From NCBI RefSeq assembly GCF_008692845.1, contig NZ_VXJW01000002.1, forward strand, positions 186,001-250,000: a DNA stretch of 64,000 nucleotides, read 5' to 3'. The DNA is from Salmonella enterica subsp. arizonae (GTDB taxonomy: Bacteria; Pseudomonadota; Gammaproteobacteria; Enterobacterales; Enterobacteriaceae). A program made the position numbers and the translations under genes. The first letter of the stretch is position 1; every line of letters starts with the position of its first letter. Positions 38,896 to 49,506 of the stretch are shown here, piece after piece. The notes below the pieces were generated by a model. That model was not told the origin of the DNA. It saw nothing but the letters and a program-made list of their open reading frames with translations, and ran no database searches.

Positions 38896-38980
38896 GCGGG
38901 AGTGGCGAAATTGGTAGACGCACCAGATTTAGGTTCTGGCGCCGCAAGGTGTGCGAGTTCAAGTCTCGCCTCCCGCACCA
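38896..38980 (+). tRNA. leuW: tRNA-Leu (TAG)
   Basis: An 85-base class II tRNA with a long variable arm (CGCCGCAAGGTGTG region), acceptor GCGGGAG/CTCCCGC, anticodon TAG in TTTAGGT and an encoded CCA. Confidence 0.96.
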
Positions 38981-39003
38981 TTCACCTGTAAGCGTTGTAC
39001 GGA

Positions 39004-39078
39004 TGGGGTATCGCCAAGCGGTAAGGCACCGGTTTTTGATACCGGCATTCCCTGGTTCGAATCCAGGTACCCCAGCCA
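39004..39078 (+). tRNA. glnU: tRNA-Gln (TTG)
   Basis: A 75-base tRNA with acceptor TGGGGTA/TACCCCA, anticodon TTG and an encoded CCA after the discriminator G. Identical to the next copy. Confidence 0.96.
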
Positions 39079-39113
39079 TATTTTTTCGAGTTTGCGGTTC
39101 ACCGCGACGGTAT

Positions 39114-39188
39114 TGGGGTATCGCCAAGCGGTAAGGCACCGGTTTTTGATACCGGCATTCCCTGGTTCGAATCCAGGTACCCCAGCCA
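39114..39188 (+). tRNA. glnW: tRNA-Gln (TTG), second copy
   Basis: The sequence is identical to the tRNA at 39004-39078, with anticodon TTG and encoded CCA. The 35-base spacer between the two differs from other spacers. Confidence 0.96.
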
Positions 39189-39203
39189 TCGAAGAAATCA
39201 CTT

Positions 39204-39280
39204 GGCTACGTAGCTCAGTTGGTTAGAGCACATCACTCATAATGATGGGGTCACAGGTTCGAATCCCGTCGTAGCCACCA
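39204..39280 (+). tRNA. metU: tRNA-Met (CAT), elongator, second copy
   Basis: The sequence is identical to the tRNA at 38812-38888, with anticodon CAT. Confidence 0.96.
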
Positions 39281-39325
39281 TATTCAGGAATGTCGGGGTC
39301 GCCCGGTAATCCGAAAATAATTTGT

Positions 39326-39400
39326 TGGGGTATCGCCAAGCGGTAAGGCACCGGATTCTGATTCCGGCATTCCGAGGTTCGAATCCTCGTACCCCAGCCA
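39326..39400 (+). tRNA. glnV: tRNA-Gln (CTG)
   Basis: A 75-base tRNA with anticodon CTG in TTCTGAT. It shares the acceptor and D arm with the TTG tRNAs but differs in the anticodon and T stems (CCGAGG/CCTCG). Confidence 0.96.
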
Positions 39401-39421
39401 ACTTTAAAAGCCGTTCACGAT

Positions 39422-39496
39422 TGGGGTATCGCCAAGCGGTAAGGCACCGGATTCTGATTCCGGCATTCCGAGGTTCGAATCCTCGTACCCCAGCCA
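39422..39496 (+). tRNA. glnX: tRNA-Gln (CTG), second copy
   Basis: The sequence is identical to the tRNA at 39326-39400. It is last in the operon and is followed by the terminator. Confidence 0.96.
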
Positions 39497-39501
39497 ACTT
39501 A

Positions 39502-39530
39502 AAAAAGCTCGCTTCGGCGAGCTTTTTGCT
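39502..39530 (+). terminator. Terminator of the tRNA operon
   Basis: AAAAGCTCGC-TTCG-GCGAGCTTTT is a tight tetraloop hairpin with T-run, 6 bases after the last tRNA. Confidence 0.95.
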
Positions 39531-39539
39531 TTTCTGTTC

Positions 39540-39610
39540 GGAACGCCGGGGGTGGTAAAACTTACCCGGCCTACAAGGCAGGCCTGATAAGAGCAGCGCC
39601 ATCAGGCACA
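39540..39610. repeat. REP-like element between the tRNA operon and ubiF
   Basis: The stretch holds ACCCGGCCTACAAGGCAGGC and CTGATAAGAGCAGCGCCATC, a degenerate REP/BIME ending just before the ubiF stop. Confidence 0.65.
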
Positions 39611-39617
39611 CAACATT

Positions 39618-40793
39618 CTACACTCCTAACGCATATTTCAGCGCCTGACGTTTTAGCACGCCTGCGCGCTGCGCCGCCATCAGCCCCATATTGCGTAAAA
39701 TACGCAGCGGCGGTAGTTCATTGCTAAACCCGGCATAAAACAGATCCATTCCACTTTGCATCATAAAATTATCTGCCATGCGCCGCGTCTGATAGCGTTT
39801 CAACACCGAATGGCTGGCCCAGGACTCGCCATAGCTACGGGCACTCGCCAGCACATCAATCAACGCATCAACATCCCGATACCCCAGGTTGACGCCCTGC
39901 CCTGCCAACGGATGAATGGTATGCGCCGCGTCGCCCACGAGCGCCAGTCCCGGTCGCACATACTGCAACGCGTGACGACGGGTTAGCGGAAACGCGCCCG
40001 CCGCGACGGGTGTCACGGCCCCCAGACGCGTCGGAAAGTGCTTGTTTATTTCCACCTGCAATTGCGCCATGGATAAACCTTGTAGCTGGCGAATACGTGC
40101 TGGAGCGTCATACCATACCAGCGACGCCCAGTCGTCGAACAGCGGTAAAAAAGCGCGCGGCCCTGTTGGCGTAAACTGCTGCCAGGTGCTGTCGCCTGGC
40201 GCATTTTCACACTTGACGGTGATAAGCATACACGACTGCGCATATTGCCAGGCATGAATGCCAATTCCCGCCATTTGCCGTACCTGCGAATTCGCGCCGT
40301 CGGCGCCAATAACCAACTTTGGCGTAATACGTTCGCCGTCAGCCAGTTCCAGCGCACAGCCATCGTTGTGGCGGTGCAACGCTGCCAGTGAAGCCGGAAC
40401 GCGCAGCGTCACGCCGGGATGCGCCTCCAGCGCCTGCCACAGCGCCTGTTGCAGGACGTTGTTCTCCACCATATAGCCTAACAGCGGCAGCTTGAGTTCA
40501 GCGGCGTCGAACACCACCTGGGCGTTTTCCCACTCCCAGGTCTCCAGTCGCCGATAGGGATGGCTACGCATACCCTGCACCGTCTCCCAAACGCCCTGCC
40601 CCTTGAGAAGAGATACAGATGCCGCGCTAATGGCCGAAATCCGCACATCAGGCTGACTGTCAGCCATAAACGGCGCAGGCGCGGCATGTTCTATTACCAT
40701 CACCGTAAACCCTTGCTGCGCCAGTCCCAGCGCCAGCGCGCCGCCGACCATTCCCCCGCCGACAATGGCAATTTCCGTTGGTTGATTTGTCAT
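39618..40793 (-). CDS. ubiF: UbiF, 2-octaprenyl-3-methyl-6-methoxy-1,4-benzoquinol hydroxylase
   Basis: The 391-residue FAD mono-oxygenase does the last ring hydroxylation of aerobic ubiquinone synthesis. The FAD fold starts [28 protein letters not shown] and [20 protein letters not shown] are family motifs. Two start codons are available; the one at 40793 is spaced better from AGGA and matches E. coli (MTNQPTEI). It is divergent from miaB. Confidence 0.96.
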   Translation of the reverse strand: MTNQPTEIAIVGGGMVGGALALGLAQQGFTVMVIEHAAPAPFMADSQPDVRISAISAASVSLLKGQGVWETVQGMRSHPYRRLETWEWENAQVVFDAAELKLPLLGYMVENNVLQQALWQALEAHPGVTLRVPASLAALHRHNDGCALELADGERITPKLVIGADGANSQVRQMAGIGIHAWQYAQSCMLITVKCENAPGDSTWQQFTPTGPRAFLPLFDDWASLVWYDAPARIRQLQGLSMAQLQVEINKHFPTRLGAVTPVAAGAFPLTRRHALQYVRPGLALVGDAAHTIHPLAGQGVNLGYRDVDALIDVLASARSYGESWASHSVLKRYQTRRMADNFMMQSGMDLFYAGFSNELPPLRILRNMGLMAAQRAGVLKRQALKYALGV

Positions 40794-40936
40794 GGTCATT
40801 CATCCTGTTACGTTTTAAACAAGTTTACAGGATTTTTTACCCATTAGGGCTGACGTCAGTCATACTGGTCACAACCGCGCCAAAGCATTACACTATGCGC
40901 CCTGCTTTTCAGCCACTATTTCGCAAGAGCAAGTCG

Positions 40937-42361
40937 ATGACTAAAAAACTCCATATTAAGACCTGGGGCTGTCAGATGAACGAGTACGATTCATCGAAGA
41001 TGGCCGATCTGCTGGACGCCACCCACGGGTATCAACTGACCGACGTGGCGGAAGAGGCGGATGTGCTGCTGTTGAATACCTGCTCAATCCGCGAGAAGGC
41101 TCAGGAAAAAGTCTTCCATCAATTAGGTCGCTGGAGACTGTTAAAAGAGAAAAATCCCGATCTGATTATCGGCGTCGGCGGCTGCGTGGCGTCCCAGGAA
41201 GGCGAGCACATTCGTCAACGCGCCCATTACGTCGACATTATTTTTGGCCCGCAAACCTTACACCGCCTGCCGGAGATGATTAACTCCGTGCGTGGCGACC
41301 GCAGCCCGGTGGTCGATATCAGCTTCCCGGAAATCGAGAAGTTCGACCGTCTGCCGGAACCGCGCGCGGAAGGCCCGACCGCTTTCGTTTCTATCATGGA
41401 AGGCTGCAATAAATATTGCACTTATTGCGTGGTGCCGTATACCCGCGGTGAAGAAGTAAGCCGTCCCTCTGACGATATCCTGTTTGAAATCGCTCAGTTG
41501 GCCGCGCAGGGCGTGCGAGAAGTCAACCTGCTGGGCCAGAACGTTAACGCCTGGCGCGGGGAAAACTACGACGGCACCACCGGCACATTTGCCGATCTGC
41601 TGCGTTTGGTTGCTGCCATCGACGGCATTGACCGTATTCGCTTTACTACCAGCCATCCGATTGAGTTCACCGACGATATTATCGAGGTGTACCGCGATAC
41701 GCCGGAGCTGGTCAGTTTCCTGCATCTGCCGGTACAGAGCGGTTCCGATCGCGTGCTAAATCTGATGGGGCGAACCCATACTGCGCTGGAATATAAAGCG
41801 ATTATCCGTAAACTGCGCGCGGCAAGGCCGGACATTCAGATAAGCTCTGATTTTATCGTCGGTTTCCCTGGCGAAACCAGCGATGATTTCGAAAAGACCA
41901 TGAAGCTTATCGCCGACGTCAACTTTGATATGAGCTACAGCTTTATCTTCTCCGCGCGTCCGGGAACACCTGCTGCCGATATGGTTGATGACGTACCGGA
42001 AGAAGAGAAGAAGCAGCGTCTGTATATTCTGCAAGAGCGTATCAATCAGCAGGCGATGGCGTGGAGCCGACGTATGCTCGGCTCCACACAGCGCATTCTG
42101 GTGGAAGGCACGTCGCGTAAAAATATTATGGAGCTGTCTGGTCGTACCGAAAACAACCGGGTGGTGAACTTTGAAGGAACGCCGGAGATGATTGGTAAGT
42201 TTGTCGATGTGGAAATTACCGACGTCTACCCTAATTCACTACGCGGGAAAGTGGTACGCACCGAAGATGAAATGGGGCTGCGCGTCGCCGAAACGCCGGA
42301 GTCCGTGATTGCCCGTACCCGTAAAGAAAACGAGCTGGGCGTAGGATTCTACCAGCCTTAA
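40937..42361 (+). CDS. miaB: MiaB, tRNA-2-methylthio-N6-isopentenyladenosine synthase
   Basis: The 474-residue radical-SAM enzyme adds a methylthio group to i6A37 of tRNAs reading U-codons. The N-terminal cluster ligands are in [20 protein letters not shown] and GVGGCVASQ; the radical-SAM motif is [13 protein letters not shown] (near 157-164); a TRAM domain with [10 protein letters not shown] and [16 protein letters not shown] ends the protein. The frame runs upstream to 40778, overlapping ubiF, but the start [13 protein letters not shown] matches the family. The ribosome site is weak. Confidence 0.97.
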   Translation: MTKKLHIKTWGCQMNEYDSSKMADLLDATHGYQLTDVAEEADVLLLNTCSIREKAQEKVFHQLGRWRLLKEKNPDLIIGVGGCVASQEGEHIRQRAHYVDIIFGPQTLHRLPEMINSVRGDRSPVVDISFPEIEKFDRLPEPRAEGPTAFVSIMEGCNKYCTYCVVPYTRGEEVSRPSDDILFEIAQLAAQGVREVNLLGQNVNAWRGENYDGTTGTFADLLRLVAAIDGIDRIRFTTSHPIEFTDDIIEVYRDTPELVSFLHLPVQSGSDRVLNLMGRTHTALEYKAIIRKLRAARPDIQISSDFIVGFPGETSDDFEKTMKLIADVNFDMSYSFIFSARPGTPAADMVDDVPEEEKKQRLYILQERINQQAMAWSRRMLGSTQRILVEGTSRKNIMELSGRTENNRVVNFEGTPEMIGKFVDVEITDVYPNSLRGKVVRTEDEMGLRVAETPESVIARTRKENELGVGFYQP

Positions 42362-42382
42362 TCCTGATGGAAAGACAATAAT

Positions 42383-42441
42383 GCCCGATAGCGCTGCGCT
42401 TATCGGGCCTACTGGTCATGGCCCGTTGCCCGACGGGCCTT
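42383..42441. repeat. REP element and second palindrome between miaB and ybeZ
   Basis: GCCCGATAGCGCTGCGCTTA with TCGGGCC is a REP-type stem and GGCCCGTTGCCCGACGGGCC is a second perfect hairpin. They may stop miaB transcripts and separate them from the promoter that follows. Confidence 0.75.
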
Positions 42442-42467
42442 GCAATTTTCCCTCTTCATCCCCATCT
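42439..42467 (+). promoter_or_regulatory. Heat-shock (sigma-32) promoter for ybeZYX-lnt
   Basis: CTTGCAA at 42439-42445 and CCCCATCT at 42460-42467, spaced by 14 bases, match the sigma-32 consensus (CTTGAAA, then CCCCATNT). The -10 part is perfect. The ybeZ operon is a known sigma-32 target in E. coli. The promoter lies about 100 bases before the ybeZ start. Confidence 0.85.
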
Positions 42468-42565
42468 TCATTGCATTGCTTGCGCCTTTACCCACTGGCG
42501 TGAATAATTTCCTTACAGGCCGGTAGTCATCCGTTATCCGGCGATACAAACACAAGAGGAACGGT

Positions 42566-43612
42566 TTGAATATAGACACTCGCGAAATTACCCTTGAGCC
42601 CGCAGATAACGCCCGTCTGTTGAGCCTTTGCGGGCCGTTTGATGACAATATTAAACAGCTCGAACGTCGTCTCGGTATTGAAATCAACCGCCGTGACAAT
42701 CACTTTAAACTGACCGGTCGCCCAGTTTGCGTGACCGCGGCGACAGATATTTTGCGAAGCCTGTATGTCGATACCGCTCCGATGCGCGGTCAGATTCAGG
42801 ATATCGAACCGGAACAAATTCATCTGGCGATCAAAGAAGCGCGGGTGCTGGAGCAGAGCGCGGAAAGCGTGCCGGATTACGGCAAAGCTATCAATATCAA
42901 AACCAGGCGTGGCGTGATTAAACCGCGTACGCCGAACCAGGCGCAGTACATTGCCAATATTCTCGATCATGACATTACCTTCGGCGTCGGCCCAGCGGGT
43001 ACCGGGAAAACCTATCTGGCTGTGGCGGCGGCGGTAGACGCCCTGGAGCGCCAGGAAATCCGCCGCATCCTGTTGACCCGCCCGGCGGTGGAAGCTGGAG
43101 AAAAACTCGGCTTTCTGCCAGGCGATTTAAGTCAGAAGGTAGATCCCTATCTGCGCCCACTGTATGACGCGCTATTTGAAATGCTCGGCTTTGAGAAAGT
43201 CGAGAAGCTGATTGAGCGCAACGTGATTGAAGTCGCGCCGCTGGCTTATATGCGCGGACGCACGTTAAACGACGCCTTTATCATTCTTGATGAAAGCCAG
43301 AACACCACTATCGAACAGATGAAGATGTTCCTGACGCGCATCGGCTTTAACTCGAAGGCCGTGATCACCGGCGACGTGACGCAGATCGACCTGCCGCGCA
43401 ATACCAAATCCGGCTTGCGTCACGCCATTGAAGTGCTGGCGGAAGTCGATGAAATCAGTTTCAACCTCTTTCACAGCGAAGATGTGGTGCGTCATCCGGT
43501 CGTTGCGCGCATTGTTAACGCCTATGAAGCCTGGGAAGAAGCCGAACAAAAACGTAAAGCGGCGCTGGCGGCGGAGCGTAAGCGTGAAGCCCAGGAGCAG
43601 GAACAGAAATGA
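42566..43612 (+). CDS. ybeZ: YbeZ (PhoH-like ATPase)
   Basis: The 348-residue PhoH-family NTPase has a KH-like N-terminal part and an ATPase core with [14 protein letters not shown] (Walker A near 146), [20 protein letters not shown] (Walker B) and [11 protein letters not shown]. It interacts with YbeY in E. coli and is linked to rRNA and RNA handling. The start is TTG, backed by AGAGGAA and by the conserved [12 protein letters not shown] start. The stop overlaps ybeY by four bases (ATGA). Confidence 0.96.
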   Translation: MNIDTREITLEPADNARLLSLCGPFDDNIKQLERRLGIEINRRDNHFKLTGRPVCVTAATDILRSLYVDTAPMRGQIQDIEPEQIHLAIKEARVLEQSAESVPDYGKAINIKTRRGVIKPRTPNQAQYIANILDHDITFGVGPAGTGKTYLAVAAAVDALERQEIRRILLTRPAVEAGEKLGFLPGDLSQKVDPYLRPLYDALFEMLGFEKVEKLIERNVIEVAPLAYMRGRTLNDAFIILDESQNTTIEQMKMFLTRIGFNSKAVITGDVTQIDLPRNTKSGLRHAIEVLAEVDEISFNLFHSEDVVRHPVVARIVNAYEAWEEAEQKRKAALAAERKREAQEQEQK

Positions 43613-44076
43613 GCCAGGTAATCCTCGATTTACAGTTGGCCTGTGAAAACCACTCGGGCCTGCCGGATGAAGCTCAGTTTCAACGCTGGCTGGACGGCGT
43701 TATTCCGCAGTTTCAGGAAACGTCGGAAGTCACAATCCGTCTGGTGGATGAGGCCGAAAGCCACGACCTTAATTTGACGTACCGCGGGAAAGATAAACCC
43801 ACTAATGTTCTCTCCTTCCCATTTGAAGCGCCTCCGGGCATTGAAATGCCGCTACTGGGCGATCTGATTATTTGCCGTCAGGTCGTGGAGCAGGAAGCGC
43901 AGGAACAGAGCAAGCCGCTGGAGGCGCACTGGGCGCACATGGTGGTACACGGTAGCCTACATTTGCTGGGTTACGATCATATAGACGATGACGAAGCGGA
44001 AGAGATGGAGTCTCTCGAAACGGAGATTATGCTTGCTATGGGCTATGAGGATCCGTACATTGCCGAGAAGGAATAG
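43609..44076 (+). CDS. ybeY: YbeY, endoribonuclease of rRNA maturation
   Basis: The 155-residue metalloprotein is needed for 16S rRNA 3'-end maturation and ribosome quality control. Its zinc motif is [15 protein letters not shown] (His near 114, 118 and 124), and TNVLSFPFE is typical. The ATGA overlap with ybeZ implies coupled translation. Confidence 0.97.
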   Translation: MSQVILDLQLACENHSGLPDEAQFQRWLDGVIPQFQETSEVTIRLVDEAESHDLNLTYRGKDKPTNVLSFPFEAPPGIEMPLLGDLIICRQVVEQEAQEQSKPLEAHWAHMVVHGSLHLLGYDHIDDDEAEEMESLETEIMLAMGYEDPYIAEKE

Positions 44077-44078
44077 CA

Positions 44079-44165
44079 TGCCGGATAGCGGCGCATGCGC
44101 CTTATCCCGCCTGTGTTCATGCATTTTGTAGGCCTGATAAGCGTAACGCCATCAGGCAATACATG
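44079..44165. repeat. BIME (paired REP elements) between ybeY and ybeX
   Basis: TGCCGGATAGCGGCGCATGC with CTTATCCCGCC is followed by TAGGCCTGATAAGCGTAACG with CCATCAGGCAA. Two opposed REP units make a bacterial interspersed mosaic element within the operon; it may reduce read-through or protect mRNA. Confidence 0.85.
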
Positions 44166-44232
44166 CCATACCGGGCGCTGAGTTTACGCGCGCCGGACAC
44201 GTTATAACTAACATGAGAACCCATACGACGCC

Positions 44233-45111
44233 ATGAGCGACGACAATTCACACAGTAGTGACACAGTAAACAGTAAAAAGGGATTTTTTTCCCTGCTACT
44301 CAGCCAACTTTTCCACGGTGAACCCAAAAACCGTGATGAATTGCTGGCGCTGATCCGTGATTCCGGGCAGAACGAGCTTATCGATGAAGATACGCGCGAT
44401 ATGCTCGAAGGCGTAATGGACATCGCCGACCAGCGCGTTCGCGACATTATGATCCCGCGCTCCCAGATGATTACCCTGAAACGCAACCAGACGCTGGACG
44501 AATGTCTCGATGTTATCATTGAGTCCGCCCACTCGCGTTTTCCGGTGATCAGTGAAGATAAAGATCACATTGAAGGGATTCTGATGGCCAAAGATTTGCT
44601 GCCGTTTATGCGCAGCGATGCCGAAGCCTTCAGCATGGACAAAGTGTTACGCCCCGCCGTTGTCGTGCCGGAGAGCAAACGCGTCGATCGTATGCTCAAG
44701 GAGTTCCGCTCCCAGCGTTACCACATGGCGATCGTGATTGACGAGTTCGGCGGCGTTTCTGGCCTCGTGACTATCGAAGACATCCTTGAACTGATTGTCG
44801 GTGAAATTGAAGATGAGTATGACGAAGAAGACGATATCGACTTCCGTCAGCTTAGTCGCCACACCTGGACGATTCGCGCCCTGGCGTCGATCGAAGACTT
44901 TAATGACGCTTTCAGCACCCACTTCAGCGATGAAGAGGTCGATACCATCGGCGGACTGGTAATGCAGGCGTTCGGCCATTTACCGGCCCGCGGCGAAACT
45001 ATTGACATTGATGGTTATCAGTTCAAAGTGGCGATGGCCGACAGCCGTCGTATTATTCAGGTTCATGTCAGAATTCCGGATGACTCGCCCCAGCCCAAAC
45101 TGGACGAATAA
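44233..45111 (+). CDS. ybeX: YbeX (CorC), CBS-domain protein
   Basis: The 292-residue cytoplasmic protein has two CBS domains (about residues 70-190: [51 protein letters not shown]) and a C-terminal CorC/HlyC domain ([19 protein letters not shown]). It has been linked to Mg2+/Co2+ efflux with CorA and, more recently, to ribosome metabolism with YbeY. It lies between ybeY and lnt in the same direction. Confidence 0.95.
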   Translation: MSDDNSHSSDTVNSKKGFFSLLLSQLFHGEPKNRDELLALIRDSGQNELIDEDTRDMLEGVMDIADQRVRDIMIPRSQMITLKRNQTLDECLDVIIESAHSRFPVISEDKDHIEGILMAKDLLPFMRSDAEAFSMDKVLRPAVVVPESKRVDRMLKEFRSQRYHMAIVIDEFGGVSGLVTIEDILELIVGEIEDEYDEEDDIDFRQLSRHTWTIRALASIEDFNDAFSTHFSDEEVDTIGGLVMQAFGHLPARGETIDIDGYQFKVAMADSRRIIQVHVRIPDDSPQPKLDE

Positions 45112-46668
<1,557 letters not shown>

Positions 46669-46678
46669 TCTCTCCCCA

Positions 46679-46711
46679 GGCCGGATGGCGCTTCATTTAT
46701 CCGGCCTGAAA
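46679..46711. repeat. REP element after lnt
   Basis: AGGCCGGATGGCGCTTCATT with TATCCGGCCTG is a single REP palindrome, about 10 bases past the lnt stop and directly before the gltI control region. Confidence 0.8.
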
Positions 46712-46732
46712 ATCCTCCTTTTTCCCCCATTC

Positions 46733-46748
46733 TGGCACGTCTATTGCT
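46733..46748 (+). promoter_or_regulatory. Sigma-54 promoter for gltIJKL
   Basis: TGGCACGTCTATTGCT is a perfect match to the sigma-54 consensus TGGCACG-N4-TTGCW, with GG and GC spaced by 10 bases. Transcription would start near 46759 and give a leader of about 265 bases before gltI. Nitrogen control of this glutamate/aspartate uptake operon is expected from E. coli. Confidence 0.87.
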
Positions 46749-46815
46749 TTGTTAAACATGGCAAACCTGTTCTGGCTGCTTGTGCAACCTGGTCGCACCA
46801 GAATCGCTCGTCGGT

Positions 46816-46860
46816 AGCACCTGAACGGTGCAATGTAGGATTTTTGCCTCTGAACGGTGC
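46816..46860. promoter_or_regulatory. NtrC-like sites downstream of the sigma-54 promoter
   Basis: GCACCTGAACGGTGC (46817-46831) fits the NtrC dyad GCAC-N7-GTGC exactly. A second copy, GCCTCTGAACGGTGC (46846-46860), shares the right half and centre. The centres are 29 bases apart, close to three helical turns. Both lie about 60 to 100 bases after the predicted start site, an uncommon position for enhancers. Confidence 0.65.
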
Positions 46861-46920
46861 GGCGCACTTCGCAAAAATAAACAATATCGCAGCAAAATAT
46901 TTACAACAAGCCACACTAAA

Positions 46921-46985
46921 TGTTAACAAACACACATAACACTGCACGCGCAAGTTGCAGGCAATAACAACATCACAATAGCTAT
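46921..46985 (+). promoter_or_regulatory. C/A-rich leader element of gltI, GcvB sRNA target
   Basis: The stretch TGTTAACAAACACACATAAC and AGGCAATAACAACATCACAA is C/A-rich and poor in G and T, as described for GcvB targets. In Salmonella, GcvB represses gltI by pairing to such an element upstream of the ribosome site, where it also acts as a translation enhancer. Exact limits are not defined here. Confidence 0.65.
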
Positions 46986-47022
46986 CAATGCGTCAACGGC
47001 GCAGATGATAAAGGAGTTGGAT

Positions 47023-47931
47023 ATGCAATTACGTAAGCTAACCACAGCAATGTTGGTCATGGGACTGTCTGCGGGCCTGGCGCACGCAGAAGATGGCGCG
47101 CCTGCCGCCGGTAGCACCCTGGACAAGATCGCCAAAAATGGCGTGATCGTCGTTGGCCATCGCGAATCTTCTGTGCCCTTTTCTTATTACGACAACCAGC
47201 AGAAAGTGGTCGGCTATTCCCAGGACTACTCCAACGCCATTGTTGAAGCGGTAAAAAAGAAACTGAACAAGCCCGATCTGCAGGTGAAGCTGCTCCCGAT
47301 CACCTCGCAAAACCGCATTCCGCTATTACAAAACGGAACCTTCGATTTTGAATGCGGTTCAACGACTAACAACCTTGAGCGCCAGAAACAGGCCGCCTTC
47401 TCCGATACGATTTTCGTCGTCGGGACGCGACTGCTGACTAAAAAAGGCGGCGATATTAAAGATTTCCCGGATCTGAAAGGCAAAGCGGTCGTCGTAACCT
47501 CCGGAACGACCTCTGAAATTCTGCTGCATAAGCTTAACGAAGAGCAAAAGATGGGGATGCGTATTATTAGCGCGAAAGACCACGGTGACTCGTTCCGCAC
47601 CCTGGAAAGCGGTCGCGCCGTCGCCTTTATGATGGATGACGCGCTGCTGGCCGGCGAGCGCGCCAAAGCGAAGAAGCCGGATAACTGGGAGATTGTCGGT
47701 AAACCGCAGTCCCAGGAAGCCTACGGCTGTATGCTGCGTAAAAACGACCCTGAGTTTAAAAAGCTGATGGACGATACCATCGCTCAGGCGCAAACCTCCG
47801 GTGAAGCGGAAAAGTGGTTTGATAAGTGGTTTAAAAATCCGATCCCACCGAAAAACCTGAACATGAATTTCGAGTTGTCTGACGAGATGAAAGCCCTGTT
47901 CAAAGCACCGAATGATAAAGCGCTTAACTAA
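47023..47931 (+). CDS. gltI: GltI, periplasmic glutamate/aspartate-binding protein
   Basis: The 302-residue solute-binding protein has a signal peptide (MQLRKLTTAMLVMGLSAGLA, cleavage near AHA residue 22) and a bacterial extracellular binding domain of family 3 (VGHRESSVPFSYYDN, NRIPLLQNGTFDFECGSTTN). The ATG at 47023 is chosen over 47005 because AAGGAG precedes it and the start matches E. coli. It delivers substrate to GltJKL. An intergenic sRNA region (SroC) separates it from gltJ. Confidence 0.97.
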   Translation: MQLRKLTTAMLVMGLSAGLAHAEDGAPAAGSTLDKIAKNGVIVVGHRESSVPFSYYDNQQKVVGYSQDYSNAIVEAVKKKLNKPDLQVKLLPITSQNRIPLLQNGTFDFECGSTTNNLERQKQAAFSDTIFVVGTRLLTKKGGDIKDFPDLKGKAVVVTSGTTSEILLHKLNEEQKMGMRIISAKDHGDSFRTLESGRAVAFMMDDALLAGERAKAKKPDNWEIVGKPQSQEAYGCMLRKNDPEFKKLMDDTIAQAQTSGEAEKWFDKWFKNPIPPKNLNMNFELSDEMKALFKAPNDKALN

Positions 47932-48079
47932 CTAAAACTAAATGGGGCGGGAACTCCTGCCCTCTCGATTGTCGCTCAGCACGGACAGACTATAAGCCTG
48001 ATGGTCGTTCCCCATCGGGCCTGAAACCGCAAATCGCCGGGCAATAATCTTCGAGGGTAGCGCTGCTACCCTTTTTTTT
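47920..48079 (+). ncRNA. sroC: SroC sRNA, 3'-derived fragment of the gltI mRNA
   Basis: The gltI-gltJ gap is the known site of SroC, an about 160-base Hfq-binding RNA released from the gltIJKL transcript that sponges GcvB and so relieves GcvB repression of gltI and other genes. The 3' end is clear: GGGTAGCGCTGCTACCC followed by T8 (48055-48079). The 5' end is estimated from the known length. The hairpin GGGGCGGGAACTCCTGCCC lies near the 5' part. Confidence 0.85.
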
Positions 48080-48091
48080 CGGAGTAGATGT

Positions 48092-48832
48092 ATGTCAATA
48101 GACTGGAACTGGGGGATTTTTTTACAGGAAGCCCCTTTCGGCAATACCACCTATCTCGGCTGGATATGGAGTGGTTTTCAGGTCACCGTAGCCCTTTCGA
48201 TTACTGCCTGGATTATCGCTTTCCTGATAGGATCTATTTTTGGCATTTTACGTACCGTTCCCAACCGTTTCCTCTCCGGGTTGGGTGCTTTATATGTAGA
48301 ACTGTTTCGTAACGTGCCCCTGATCGTGCAATTCTTTACCTGGTATCTGGTGGTGCCTGAACTGTTGCCGGAAGATCTCGGCATGTGGTTTAAGGCGGAA
48401 CTCGATCCCAATATTCAGTTTTTCTTCTCCTCTATGATCTGTCTGGGACTGTTTACCGCCGCCCGCGTTTGCGAACAGGTGCGCGCTGCTATTCAGTCCC
48501 TGCCTCGCGGACAGAAGAACGCGGCGCTGGCGATGGGGCTAACGCTGCCGCAGACATACCGTTATGTCCTGCTGCCGAATGCCTATCGCGTTATCGTGCC
48601 GCCTATGACGTCAGAGATGATGAACCTGGTTAAAAACTCAGCTATCGCCTCAACCATCGGTTTGGTGGATATGGCGGCGCAGGCAGGCAAGTTGCTGGAT
48701 TACTCGGCGCACGCCTGGGAATCTTTTACCGCCATTACGCTGGCCTATGTGCTAATTAACGCCGTTATCATGCTGGTCATGAGCCTGGTTGAACGTAAAG
48801 TCCGTCTGCCGGGCAACGTGGGGAGTAAATAA
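48092..48832 (+). CDS. gltJ: GltJ, glutamate/aspartate ABC permease subunit
   Basis: The 246-residue inner-membrane permease of the His/Glu/Gln/Arg/opine 3-TM type has about five helices ([37 protein letters not shown]) and the EAA loop [20 protein letters not shown] that docks with GltL. It starts just after the SroC terminator with a GGAG site, so read-through is needed for expression. It overlaps gltK by one base. Confidence 0.96.
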   Translation: MSIDWNWGIFLQEAPFGNTTYLGWIWSGFQVTVALSITAWIIAFLIGSIFGILRTVPNRFLSGLGALYVELFRNVPLIVQFFTWYLVVPELLPEDLGMWFKAELDPNIQFFFSSMICLGLFTAARVCEQVRAAIQSLPRGQKNAALAMGLTLPQTYRYVLLPNAYRVIVPPMTSEMMNLVKNSAIASTIGLVDMAAQAGKLLDYSAHAWESFTAITLAYVLINAVIMLVMSLVERKVRLPGNVGSK

Positions 48833-49506
48833 TGTACGATTTTGACTGGAGTTCGATTATCCCCTCCATGCCCTATCTGCTGGCCGGGTTGGTCATCACG
48901 CTGAAGATCACCGTCACTGCCGTTGTCGTGGGGATAGTCTGGGGAACCATTCTGGCCGTAATGCGCCTCTCAAGCTTTACCCCTATCGCCTGGTTTGCTA
49001 AAGCGTATGTTAACGTTTTCCGTTCCATACCGTTGGTTATGGTCTTGCTGTGGTTCTATCTGATTGTGCCCGGCTTTCTGCAAAACGTGCTGGGGCTATC
49101 GCCGAAAACCGATATCCGCCTGATCTCCGCAATGGTTGCATTCTCCATGTTTGAAGCGGCTTACTATTCCGAGATTATTCGCGCCGGTATTCAAAGTATT
49201 TCCCGCGGGCAATCCAGCGCCGCGCTGGCTCTGGGGATGACCCACTGGCAATCCATGAGGTTGATTATTCTGCCGCAGGCGTTTCGGGCGATGGTGCCGC
49301 TGTTGCTTACGCAGGGCATCGTGCTATTTCAGGACACCTCTTTAGTTTATGTATTAAGCCTGGCGGACTTCTTCCGCACCGCGTCTACTATCGGCGAACG
49401 TGACGGTACGCAGGTCGAAATGATTCTGTTCGCCGGCGCCGTTTATTTTGTTATTAGCCTGAGCGCATCTTTACTGGTCAGTTATTTGAAGAAAAGGACA
49501 GTTTAA
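48832..49506 (+). CDS. gltK: GltK, glutamate/aspartate ABC permease subunit
   Basis: The 224-residue partner permease has the same fold as GltJ, with [20 protein letters not shown] and the EAA loop [20 protein letters not shown]. It starts at the last base of the gltJ stop (TAATG) and its own stop overlaps gltL in the same way. Confidence 0.96.
   Translation: MYDFDWSSIIPSMPYLLAGLVITLKITVTAVVVGIVWGTILAVMRLSSFTPIAWFAKAYVNVFRSIPLVMVLLWFYLIVPGFLQNVLGLSPKTDIRLISAMVAFSMFEAAYYSEIIRAGIQSISRGQSSAALALGMTHWQSMRLIILPQAFRAMVPLLLTQGIVLFQDTSLVYVLSLADFFRTASTIGERDGTQVEMILFAGAVYFVISLSASLLVSYLKKRTV

Noticed and set aside
38812-39496. CRISPR-like array of regularly repeated units
   Set aside because: The repeats are complete tRNA cloverleafs with encoded CCA ends.
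44079-44165. Possible sRNA between ybeY and ybeX
   Set aside because: The structure is explained by two opposed REP units and there is no T-run terminator.
46685-46939. 84-codon frame between lnt and gltI
   Set aside because: It begins inside a REP element, has no ribosome site, and overlaps the sigma-54 promoter and NtrC-like sites.
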